64,000 nt of DNA from Blepharisma stoltei (Eukaryota; Ciliophora; Heterotrichea; Heterotrichida; Blepharismidae). How positions within the stretch are numbered: position 1 is the stretch's first letter; each line of letters starts with the position of its first letter. Positions 53,994-64,000 of this stretch are shown in pieces. Location of the stretch: assembly GCA_914767885.1 (NCBI GenBank), contig CAJZBQ010000063.1, positions 697,449-761,448 on the forward strand. The letters run 5' to 3'. The notes beneath the pieces were generated by a model. It made no database searches and was not told where the DNA came from. It saw only the letters and a list, made by a program, of their open reading frames with translations. A program made the position numbers and the translations under genes.

Positions 53994-56900
53994 CTATGGG
54001 AATCTAATAGCTTCTAAGCGCTTATGAGTTGGAGAAATTTTTGATAATGAAATCTGGGAAGCTTTGCCAAAACTAAATGCAAACTTGAATAAATTCCCAG
54101 TGTCAGTCCCCTTTAGCCTAAAAAGCATGCTAGGATACTTTTTCTTTTGAACAAGCAACCCAATCGCTATAATAACACCTCAACCAAAAATTAGAGTCAT
54201 TAAAAGTATAATTTCCCTGTTCTTGATATTAGCTATTAGGCCAGTCAAAGATAATAAAGCAAGCCATATAACCCCAATTATGCTCAGTCCTTGTCATCAA
54301 CTAAATCTTGGATAATTGTAGGGCTTGAATTTGAAAATAAATACTGCATATGCAGACATAACTATAATAAATATTATCCCATGAACAATTTTAGATGATC
54401 TTTTGACACTTTGGTCTAGAACAATCACAAAGGTTTGGATCACTGTTTTGGCCATAAAAAATAGAGGAACAGTTTTTACATGCAAATTAAGTTGCAGTTC
54501 TTGCCAAAGTGGGCGGCAATATATAGCTAATGGCTCATATAATAGCAATGCCAAAACTGATAAGGCTGAATATATTAAATGCTCTTCTTTTCAACAAAAA
54601 TAAAAGCAATCTTTAGCCAGAAAACTATCAGTGAAATTGTCTCCAATTGATTGGTCGCATTGAAAAATATCAAGACAGATAGAAATAAATGGAATAAAGC
54701 ACAGATTTCCTAAAATAGGCATCGTATAGTCAGAAAGCCATCTTAAAAAATTTAGCAGTCATATTGAGGGAAATTTCTCGTCAAGCTGCAAAAGCACAAT
54801 CAAACAAAGAAGAACTCAGAGTCCAATTCCTGAGTAAACGCCATCTACAACTAATCAAAAGACTCCATTTTTCAGTTTTAAAGCATCTTCTAATTTCATA
54901 GAAAATACATCACTTAATTTTGATAAAAAGGGACTGATAACTTTAAAGTCAGGACCCATTGATGCATATTGAAAAAATTCAATTGCAATACTACACCCCA
55001 CAATTGCGTCTTCAATAGATATTTCTTCTCTTGTGATGAGAGGACTAACCGAAGTATTTCACCATTTCTTTCAAATATAAAGTGTGATGAGAATCATTAC
55101 TAAAGCAACAAAAAAGCAAATTCCAAATAAAAGAACCCTTCCTTTCTCAAAAGTTCTAATTTCTTTCGCGGGAAATGGGCACCCAGAATCCTCATTTCTA
55201 AAGTCAGTTGGCTTCTTTGTAGACCCATTGCCATAAATAATTGGATTTATAATAGAAATAACTTGTGAGCTGAAAGGTCGGAAATTGCCAATTGTGTATA
55301 CCTGAGCGTTTCCGTCTTCAGAAGTCTTGGCACCTTGAATAATCAATCAGTCAACAATTCTATCATTACTATCTTTCTCTATACTTACTTTTCCAGAGCA
55401 GCCATCAAATCTCGTGCTTCTTATTGCTTTCATTAATTTGCTCGGGTCAGTGTAATCATCCCCTCTATTGATCATATAATCTAATGCATTTGAAATCAAA
55501 TAAGCTGCGTCTACATAATAGCAGGGTATAGGACTGGGTTCTGAATGATAAATAGAGATCATTCTATTGAACATATCCTGGCCGAATTTACCTGCTCAAG
55601 CATTACTTATAATTGAAAACATTGGAATCCCAACTTCCAATCGCTTGTATAAGTAGGTGTCATTAGTCGAAATTTGCGATAGAAGATCAGAATACCCTGC
55701 ACAAATAACTAAATCCCCTTTTCTTACACCTAAATCATATAATAGCTCAAGAACATAGTTTCCCAATGGAGTCTGAACAATTAAAATTAAAAGTCTGGCT
55801 TGAGAATCAATAATTTTCTGTAACAAATGTGTGTAATTTCTTAAGCCAGCTCTATCTAAATTTGGAGGAATAAAGCTGCTGTTATCTGGATTCACCAGCT
55901 TTAGTCCTTTGTATTCTGAATATTGCATAATACTAGACAAAGCAGCATTGCCTCATGCATCATTTTGATATAGAACTCCAGCTGATTTTCAGCCCATACC
56001 TGCAATTAAAATTGGGTACTTTGAACAAATATAAGAATTTGACATCTGCACTCTTGAATACATAGGAAAATTTGATGTGGAACTTAGCAGGTCATCTGTA
56101 TTTGTAGCTCCAACATTCGGGATTGATATATTAAGTTCTTTGAATATCTGAAGAGAGCCGATCGCCACCTCAGAGGTAAAGCCAGAGATATGAGAAAGCC
56201 CAATCTGGTCTATGCTTTTCATGCTGATTAGTGGGAGTGCTTGCAAATATATTAAAGATCGGTCTTTATCGAGCCAAGTTTTCAAGTTTTTATTCTATAT
56301 AAATGGAGATATATCTTTATTGAAACAATCTTTTGCAAAAGTTCGATTGAACACTGTGACTCCACAATCAAAATTAAAAAACTTAATTTGAAAGTGTTGT
56401 AAAATGTCATTTCCTTCATTGATTTTGTCCTGAATGGCAAAAGCACCTCTGGCTGCTATCACTGCATTCTGATATGGAAGACTGCCAGGATTTGTTGTGC
56501 CAGCATTTATGCTCAAGTGAAGAACCTTTTTAGTGGGTATTGGTATTAAACTCTGTAACCCTGGGAATTCCAAGTCTCTAAATACTGTGACGCTATCATT
56601 CATGATTTCTCCAACTATTACCCTTTTGCCATTTTGAATATTCACTAGTGAAAAGTGGCAACGATTTTCAATTATTGAATCCAATAACTTTTTCAGGTCT
56701 CCAGATTCATTTCTTGCTAGAAGTTCAATAATTTGTATTATAGAGTGTTTAAAACTGTCTTCGGCTGAAAGGGTATATTCCTTGCCAATTTCTGTTATTA
56801 TTAAAGAGCCATTATAGCTGCAGTTATAGCCACTCTCTTGATCAAGCAAGATTCCATTTCCACTTCCTAATAGCTTTTTATTTTTCAGCGAATTTTGAAT

Positions 56901-57524
56901 TTCAGCTGATTGAAAAGATTCAGTAAAAAGGAAGTAGAAAGTTGAACCTGATGGAAAAATCACTTTATTTACAAATTCTTCAATGTTCGTCTCTGATTCA
57001 ATTATCATAAATTCTATATTCTCATAATACTGCAAAATTGTTTCTTTTCAGTTTGATTTTAATATATTACTAAGGAAAATTCCTTGTGACCAATTAAAAT
57101 GCTTTAAAATTGCTAAAAAGGCATTTAGCAGCTCTGATTCAGAAGGAATAATAGAATAGGTTCATTTTGCTTGATAAAAAAGCTTATCTTGATAGACTAA
57201 ATGAAGCATTGAATGCTCTTTACAAATTTCAGAAATAGAAATCTGAACTCCAATCTCCTCAGAGAGATCTAATACCAGTGAGCTGCTTGCATATTCTAAA
57301 ATGCAAGTTCTTAGAGAAGATATATTGCATTCATGCCATTCTATTGATTTGAAAGATTGATAAATTTCTATCATAATCTCTTCTTTAAGGGCATTCTTAG
57401 AAGAATTATCTCGGGCCAAAATAATTTCAATAGAGTAGCTTAATTTGATAAAAAGGAGTCATAGCAATAATTTGAGTGAAAGCAGTTGTCAGTAAAAAGT
57501 ATGACCAAGTGAAAATTTCTCCAT
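53994..57524 (-). CDS. Large receptor: ligand-binding ectodomain plus multi-helix membrane part, with one in-frame UAG
   Basis: ATG at 57524 (MEKFSLGHTFYWQLLSLKLL), probably a signal peptide. About 700 residues resemble the periplasmic-binding/ANF-receptor fold (KKVLHLSINAGTTNPGSLPY, HISGFTSEVAIGSLQIFKEL, CYYVDAAYLISNALDYM, RSTRFDGCSGKVSIEKDSND). Then come GRVLLFGICFFVALVMILIT and at least six more hydrophobic helices (GLWVLLCLIVLLQL, IWLALLSLTGLIAN), ending LEAIRFP. This suggests a GABA-B/glutamate-receptor-like chemosensory receptor of class C type, a family that is expanded in ciliates. About a dozen UGA codons are read as Trp. The frame of 1,177 codons is continuous except for one UAG at 56295-56297 between NKDISPFI and NKNLKTWLDKDR. 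No insertion was found. Confidence 0.68.
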
Positions 57525-58469
57525 TGTTATTATATATATGCTTAGTATATGCATTTCTCCACTACTCAATCATAATTTATAGATGACTTTATTCCCCTAT
57601 CTATGGCCAGATTAAATAGTTTAGGAATTTTATTTCAAGATTCTAGATGAAGGTAAAACTTTGAGAAAATCTTAGAACAGACATTAATATGATGTGTATT
57701 TATGGAGCTTAAAAATGAAATCATACTTCTCTCAATTTTACTCTTTATTATCTATTAAATAAAATATCAAAAGAGTCTGCAAATTAATAAAAATATAGTG
57801 ATTTTAACTCCAAGTTAGACAAGTTTAAGTTTTAATAAAGTCACCATCTACATACAAAAGAAGGGTAGGTTAATTAGTATGAATCATATAATTTTCCGTT
57901 AATCACGTCTCTATAGTAATATTAGCTCTATAAGATAATAGCATCATATCCTATATATCTTTTATAGTTCAGTATACTAGAAATTCATTTTAAGAGGAGT
58001 TATATCTTTTATCCTACACATAATACTTATTTTTAACGCCTTCTATATATCTTGATTTTTTAATTCATTTTCAAAAAGTTTTATTCAGTTTTTTAAATGT
58101 GCATTTTGTTTTAAATTATTTCCCTATATCCCATAAATTATAGTGTCCGTTTTGCTTTTTTAATGAGTCTGCGACTTTAATGCAAATCCTATATGTTCAA
58201 TAGCAGCTTGAGCAGCACTATTAATGATCTAAGTTATAGATTCAAAGCTATTTGAATAGGCGTAATGGCCATCATAATGTTTTAGTTTCATTTCTGTTTT
58301 ATTTTAGTAATAGATTCATCTTCCTTGGTGCGTTTATTTTAAAATTAGTATAAATTTGTAGCGTAAAAGTACAAATTGTGCTTTAGCTGTTACATTAATA
58401 AATCTATATATTATATATAATAATAACGAGTTCAATGAAAATATTTTTTATTATTGATAAGATTAAGGA
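57525..58469. other. AT-rich spacer
   Basis: No coding frame, no recognised repeat. It separates the receptor start from the 3' end of the TPR gene. Confidence 0.35.
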
Positions 58470-61029
58470 TTATAAACTCTTTGCTTTATTAACTCCCCGC
58501 TTCTCTCCATATGCGCCAAAACATTGGAAAAATCTTATTATTTGCTCAAAAATCTACCAGAGTGAGCGAAAATAAAAATTTTGTAAGTGATAATCAGTAT
58601 AATGAGATCTCTAGCTAACTCTGTTTAATAAAAACAGCTTGCATTCTAAATAGAAATTTTACAAATTAAATAAATATATTTTTTCAATTTTTGCGAATTG
58701 GGAATAATAACTTGTACTATATTTTTTTTTTTAAATAACATTTTTTGTTCACATAAGGAGATAGGAGTAATAGATTCCATAGCTTCTTCTCTTCTGCCTA
58801 ATTTTATAAGAGCATTTCATTTATTATAATAATAAAGCGCACAGTTTGGATCAATTCTAATAGCATCGCTGTAATACTTTGCAGCTTCTTCATATCTTTT
58901 TTCATTAAAACAAATAATTCCTATGCCATTATATGCAGGTGCACAGCTTGGATCAATTCTGATAGCTTCTTTATAGCAATCCATAGCTTCTTCACTTCTG
59001 TCTAACTCTCTAAGAGCAGCTCCTTTATTATAATAATAAAGTGCACAGTTTGGATTGATTCTAATTGCATCGTTGTAATGCTTAATTGCATCTTCATATC
59101 TCTTTTCATTTTTTAAGATAAGTCCTATGCAATTGTATGCATAATTATCATTTGGGTCAATTCTGATAGCTTTTTTATAGCATCCAATAGCTTCTTCTCT
59201 TCGGCCTAACGCATATTGAGCATATCCTTGATTTCTAAAATAATGTGCACAATTTGAATCAATTTTAATTGCATTCTTAAAATATTTTACTGCTTCTTCA
59301 TATCTCTTTTCATTACAAAAGATTTCTCCAATGCTATTGTATGCATATGCATCATTTGGATCAATTTTGATAGCTTCTTTATAGCATTCCATAGCTTCTT
59401 CTCTTCTACCTAACTCTCCAAGAGCATCTCCTTTTATTCGAAAATAAAGTGCACAGTTTGGATTGATCCTTATTGCATCATTGTAAAGCTTAATTGCATC
59501 TTCATATCTCTTTTCATTAAATAAAATAATTCCTATGCGATTGTATGCAAGTGCACAATTTGGATCAATTTTGATAGCTTCTTTATAGCATTCAACAGCT
59601 TCTTCTCTTTTACCTAACTCTCCAAGAGCATATCCTTTATTTCTAAAATAAAGTGCATCGTTTGGATTGATTCTAATTGCATCATTGTAGTGTTTTACTG
59701 CTTCTTCATACCTTTTATCGTTATAAAAGATATCTCCTATGCAATTGTATGCATATGCATCATTTGGATCAATTCTGATAGCTTGTTTAAAGCATTCCAT
59801 AGCTTCTTCTCTTTTACCTAACTCTACAAGAGCATATCCTTTATTTTTAATATAAACTGCAACGTTTGGATTGATCCTAATTGCAGCGTTGTAATTTTCT
59901 ACAGCTTCTTTAAATTTTTCTTGATTATAAAAGATATCTCCAATGCCATTGTATAAATATGCATCATTTGGACCAATTTTGATAGCTTGTTTAAAGTATT
60001 CCATAGCTTCTTCTCTTCTACCTGACTCTTCAAGAGCATATCCTTTATTAGAATAATAAACTGTATGATTTGGATCGATCCTAATTGCATCGTTGAAATG
60101 TTTTAGTGCTTCTTCATACCTTTTTTCATTATAGAAAATGTTTCCAATGCCATTGTATGCAGGTGCATAATTTGGATTGACTTTGATAGCTTCTTTATAG
60201 TATTCTATCGCTTCTTCTCTTCTGCCTAACTCTCCAAGAGCATTTTCTTTATTTGAAATATAAGCTGCGCAGTTTTGATCGATCCTAATTGCATCGTTGT
60301 AATGTTTTAGTGCTTCTTCATACCTTTTTTCATTATAGAAAATGCATCCTATACAATCGCTAGCGTATGCATGATTTGTATCAGCAATTCCAGCTTCTTC
60401 ATACTTGTATAATGCTGGCTGTAATATCTCCCATTCATTTTCAAAGTTCATATTATGCTTTTTCAATTTTAATTCCATTTCTTGCGGAATAACTCTAGAC
60501 TTTTCTTGGCGAAAGCTTTTTAAAACTGCATCAATTTGTCTTCCTATTTTACTGAATAACCTAATATTATTATTTGATATTTTTGCAAAAGTTTCTTTAG
60601 GTTTTCAACAGCTTCAAGAGGCTGCAAGGCTAACAAATTTAAGGCTGGATCTTTCTCTATTCTCGATAGTTTTTGTGCTTGCCAGATTTTTCCGGCATAG
60701 CTGCTAATTTTTGTAGAATCAGAGTCAATTTCATTTAAAACTTCCTCAAAAATTATTTTATAGCGACAAAGAATTTGAGTAAAGGAAGCAATTATATTAG
60801 CCTTCATTTCTTTAATTTTTGACTTTTCTTCAGAAAGAAAACTAAGGATTGCTTCTTTTGTGCCTTCAACAGGCTCTACAAAAATCGAGCTGAAATTATG
60901 AGGATTGCTGCTAGGTTGGCAATGCTTCACTATGTGTTTTTCGCAAGAATAAGTCGCAGGTGAAGTGCAGTTGCATGAAAGCTCAACCTCACTGTCGCAC
61001 ATAGGCTGATAGCATTTGATGGCGCTCAT
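58470..61029 (-). CDS. B-box zinc finger plus TPR-repeat protein
   Basis: ATG at 61029 (MSAIKCYQPMCDSEVELSCN). Residues 5-50 are a B-box-like zinc site (CNCTSPATYSCEKHIVKHCQ), followed by a helical region (LSRIEKDPALNLLALQPLEA). A one-base frame slip near 60575 (LLQK/ISNNNIRLFSKIGRQIDA) joins it to about 16 tetratricopeptide repeats. These are built from 68-residue double units (KRYEEALKHYNDAIRIDPN and RREEAMECYKEAIKIDPN). The repeats are so similar that recent internal amplification is likely. A UGA at 58817 is Trp (YYYNKWNALIKLG). A MITE interrupts the last codons at 58490-58767; removal gives MESINKAKSL and TAA at 58470. A protein-interaction scaffold is expected. It is the last gene before the telomere. 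Confidence 0.75.
58490..58767 (+). mobile_element. CTCCGTGAGCGAAC-family MITE at the 3' end of the TPR gene
   Basis: Ends TAACTCCCCGCTTCTCTCCA and ATAAGGAGATAGGAGTA, with interior landmarks GATAATCAGTATAATGAGAT and CTAGCTAACTCTGTTTAAT. TA-to-TA removal changes only the last few codons of the host gene. Confidence 0.65.
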
Positions 61030-61500
61030 AATTTAAAATTTATAGTAGGGGACAATAAGTTAGTCACAAAGAGGTTGGCAAAATGGCGGATTCCAAAGAT
61101 CAAGCAATCGATTTGACTATAAAAATATTAAATGAAAGATGCTTAGTAGTCCTACAATTGGTAACTTTGATAATTTTTTAATTAAGAATTTTGGTCATTT
61201 GAACCTGATTCCAAAAGCTCTTCTATGCACTCCCTTGATTCAACTAGCATGGCTAGAGGGTGCTAGGACTACTCCCTTCTACTTGCTATTTTTTGACTAC
61301 TCTTTTGTGAAAAATCTAAGAATTCCCTTTAAACAGCTCCATAAAAATTCTATCAATGGCATGAGCCTTAAAAGGAAGCTTTAAATGCTTCCCGAAGTGC
61401 AGTTCACAGGATAAAGTTAAAGAAGAGGTGTACAGGCATGTATATATAATTATTATAATGACTGCTTATTAAAAACAAATTATTATTTAAATCTGCATTT
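61030..61500. other. Subtelomeric spacer
   Basis: About 470 bp between the TPR gene start and the telomere repeat. Plus-strand frames at 61083-61180 (MADSKDQAIDLTIKILNERC) and 61139-61384 are short and unsupported. No subtelomeric tandem repeats precede the array. Confidence 0.4.
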
Positions 61501-64000
61501 TGTGGAGTGTTAGGGTGTTAGGGTGTTAGGGTGTTAGGGTGTTAGGGGTGTTAGGGTGTTAGGGTGTTAGGTGTTAGGGTGTTAGGGTGTTAGGGTGTTA
61601 GGGTGTTAGGGTGTTAGGGTGTTAGGGTGTTAGGGTGTTAGGGTGTTAGGGTGTTAGGGTGTTAGGGTGTTAGGGTGTTAGGGTGTTAGGGTGTTAGGGT
61701 GTTAGGGTGTTAGGGTGTTAGGGTGTTAGGGTGTTAGGGTGTTAGGGTGTTAGGGTGTTAGGGTGTTAGGGTGTTAGGGTGTTAGGGTGTTAGGGTGTTA
61801 GGGTGTTAGGGGTGTTAGGGTGTTAGGGTGTTAGGGTGTTAGGGTGTTAGGGGTGTTAGGGTGTTAGGGTGTTAGGGTGTTAGGGTGTTAGGGTGTTAGG
61901 GTGTTAGGGTGTTAGGGTGTTAGGGTGTTAGGGGTGTTAGGGGTGTTAGGGTGTTAGGGTGTTAGGGTGTTAGGGTGTTAGGGTGTTAGGGGTGTTAGGG
62001 TGTTAGGGTGTTAGGGTGTTAGGGGTGTTAGGGTGTTAGGTGTTAGGGTGTTAGGGTGTTAGGGTGTTAGGGTGTTAGGGTGTTAGGGTGTTAGGGTGTT
62101 AGGGTGTTAGGGTGTTAGGGTGTTAGGTGGTGTTAGGGTGTTAGGGTGTTAGGGTGTTAGGGTGTTAGGGTGTTAGGGTGTTAGGGTGTTAGGGTGTTAG
62201 GGTGTTAGGGTGTTAGGGTGTTAGGGTGTTAGGGTGTTAGGGTGTTAGGGGTGTTAGGGTGTTAGGGTGTTAGGGTGTTAGGGTGTTAGGGTGTTAGGGT
62301 GTTAGGGTGTTAGGGTGTTAGGGTGTTAGGGTGTTAGGGTGTTAGGGTGTTAGGGTGTTAGGGTGTTAGGGTGTTAGGGTGTTAGGGTGTTAGGGTGTTA
62401 GGGTGTTAGGGTGTTAGGGTGTTAGGGTGTTAGGGTGTTAGGGTGTTAGGGTGTTAGGGTGTTAGGGTGTTAGGGTGTTAGGGTGTTAGGGTGTTAGGGT
62501 GTTAGGGTGTTAGGGTGTTAGGGTGTTAGGGTGTTAGGGTGTTAGGGTGTTAGGGTGTTAGGGTGTTAGGGTGTTAGGGTGTTAGGGTGTTAGGGTGTTA
62601 GGGTGTTAGGGTGTTAGGGTGTTAGGGTGTTAGGGTGTTAGGGTGTTAGGGTGTTAGGGTGTTAGGGTGTTAGGGTGTTAGGGTGTTAGGGTGTTAGGGT
62701 GTTAGGGTGTTAGGGTGTTAGGGTGTTAGGGTGTTAGGGTGTTAGGGTGTTAGGGTGTTAGGGTGTTAGGGGTGTTAGGGTGTTAGGGTGTTAGGGTGTT
62801 AGGGTGTTAGGGTGTTAGGGTGTTAGGGTGTTAGGGTGTTAGGGTGTTAGGGTGTTAGGGTGTTAGGGTGTTAGGGTGTTAGGGTGTTAGGGTGTTAGGG
62901 TGTTAGGGTGTTAGGGTGTTAGGGGGTTGGGTGTTAGGGTGTTAGGGTGTTAGGGTGTTAGGGTGTTAGGGTGTTAGGGGTGTTAGGGTGTTAGGGTGTT
63001 AGGGTGTTAGGGTGTTAGGGTGTTAGGGTGTTAGGGTGTTAGGGTGTTAGGGTGTTAGGGTGTTAGGGTGTTAGGGTGTTAGGGTGTAGGGTGTTAGGGT
63101 GTTAGGGTGTTAGGGTGTTAGGGTGTTAGGGTGTTAGGGTGTTAGGGTGTTAGGGTGTTAGGGTGTTAGGGTGTTAGGGTGTTAGGGTGTTAGGGTGTTA
63201 GGGTGTTAGGGTGTTAGGGTGTTAGGGTGTTAGGGTGTTAGGGTGTTAGGGTGTTAGGGTGTTAGGGTGTTAGGGTGTTAGGGTGTTAGGGTGTTAGGGT
63301 GTTAGGGTGTTAGGGTGTTAGGGTGTTAGGGTGTTAGGGTGTTAGGGTGTTAGGGTGTTAGGGTGTTAGGGTGTTAGGGTGTTAGGGTGTTAGGGTGTTA
63401 GGGTGTTAGGGTGTTGGGTGTTAGGGTGTTAGGGTGTTAGGGTGTTAGGGTGTTAGGGTGTTAGGGTGTGTTAGGGTGTTAGGGTGTTAGGGTGTTAGGG
63501 TGTTAGGGTGTTAGGGGTGTTAGGGTGTTAGGGGTGTTAGGGTGTTAGGGTGTGTAGGGTGTTAGGGGTGTTAGGGTGTTAGGGTGTTAGGGTGTTAGGG
63601 TGTTAGGGTGTTAGGGTGTTAGGGTGTTAGGGTGTTAGGGTGTTAGGGGAGTTAGGGTGTTAGGGTGTAGGGTGTTAGGGTGTTAGGGTGTTAGGGTGTT
63701 AGGGTGTTAGGGTGTTAGGGTGTTAGGGTGTTAGGGTGTTAGGGTGTTAGGGTGTTAGGGTGTTAGGGTGTTAGGGTGTTAGGGTGTTAGGGTGTTAGGG
63801 TGTGTAGGGTGTTAGGGTGTTAGGGGTTGGGTTAGGGTGTTAGGGTGTTAGGGTGTTAGGGTGTTAGGGTGTTAGGGTGTTAGGTGTTAGGGTGTTAGGG
63901 TGTTAGGGTGTTAGGGTGTTAGGGTGTTAGGGTGTTGTGGGTGTTAGGGTGTTAGGGGGTGGTAGGGTGTTAGGGTTGTTAGGGTGTTGGGTGTGGGTGT
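61501..64000 (+). repeat. Telomere, (TGTTAGGG)n, about 2.5 kb
   Basis: An 8-bp unit repeated about 310 times with the G-rich strand running 5' to 3' towards the window end, as at a chromosome terminus. Variants are scattered (one extra or missing G, TGTGTTAGGG, GTTAGGTG), and disorder increases in the last few hundred bases, consistent with read-end errors. The unit is a permutation of CCCTAACA on the other strand. Confidence 0.95.

Noticed and set aside
1-61500. tRNA, 5S rRNA and snRNA genes
   Set aside because: Looked for B-box (GGTTCRANYCC) and typical conserved cores by eye; none convincing. Absence is not proven without a covariance search.
61501-64000. Regular short repeats resembling a CRISPR array
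   Set aside because: Units are contiguous 8-mers with no spacers and G-strand polarity: telomere.

Overview
The window looks like the end of a germline (micronuclear) chromosome of a heterotrich ciliate, most like Blepharisma. The reasons are as follows. UGA reads as tryptophan inside conserved genes (for example after FGGIVE in mevalonate diphosphate decarboxylase), while UAA and UAG act as stops. At least one intron is exactly 15 nt long. The last 2.5 kb is a telomeric TGTTAGGG array, a permutation of the CCCTAACA repeat I recall for heterotrichs. Most larger genes are broken by AT-rich insertions whose removal at a TA (sometimes another short direct repeat) restores the reading frame, as expected of internal eliminated sequences (IESs) not yet excised. 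The organism and germline assignments are inference.

Left part (1-9.1 kb): five minus-strand genes. They are a partial unknown protein, a coiled-coil protein, a WDR90/POC16 basal-body protein with six or more insertions, a small four-helix voltage-sensor-like membrane protein, and a cysteine-rich surface protein. From 9.8 to 19.6 kb: a C2-domain protein with a decayed copy, a cyclin, a 2-kb inverted-repeat element, mevalonate diphosphate decarboxylase, small proteins, and an EME1-like partner of MUS81. From 20.7 to 26.1 kb: a decayed coiled-coil gene, a secreted acidic Ala/Glu repeat protein, and a pepsin-type aspartyl protease with three IESs.

Middle part (26-41.5 kb): a cluster of terminal-inverted-repeat elements, then a tandem duplication of a ubiquitin-like/zinc-binding gene (one copy dead, one intact), a PAP2/glucose-6-phosphatase-like membrane enzyme, a B-box plus kelch-like protein, and a second tandem duplication carrying a coiled-coil/CCHC zinc-knuckle gene (one dead, one nearly intact).

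Right part (43-61 kb): three further kelch-like paralogues that share two IES positions, a receptor with a ligand-binding ectodomain and several membrane helices (one in-frame UAG), and a B-box plus TPR protein 0.5 kb from the telomere. The space between genes is AT-rich and holds about a dozen copies of one roughly 300-bp MITE-like family (ends like TAACTCCCCCTCCGTGAGCG), plus GC-richer islands I cannot identify.

The genes do not form one pathway. The common thread is genome architecture: genes that become readable only after developmental DNA excision, mobile elements using the same excision boundaries, and local duplication followed by decay towards the telomere.
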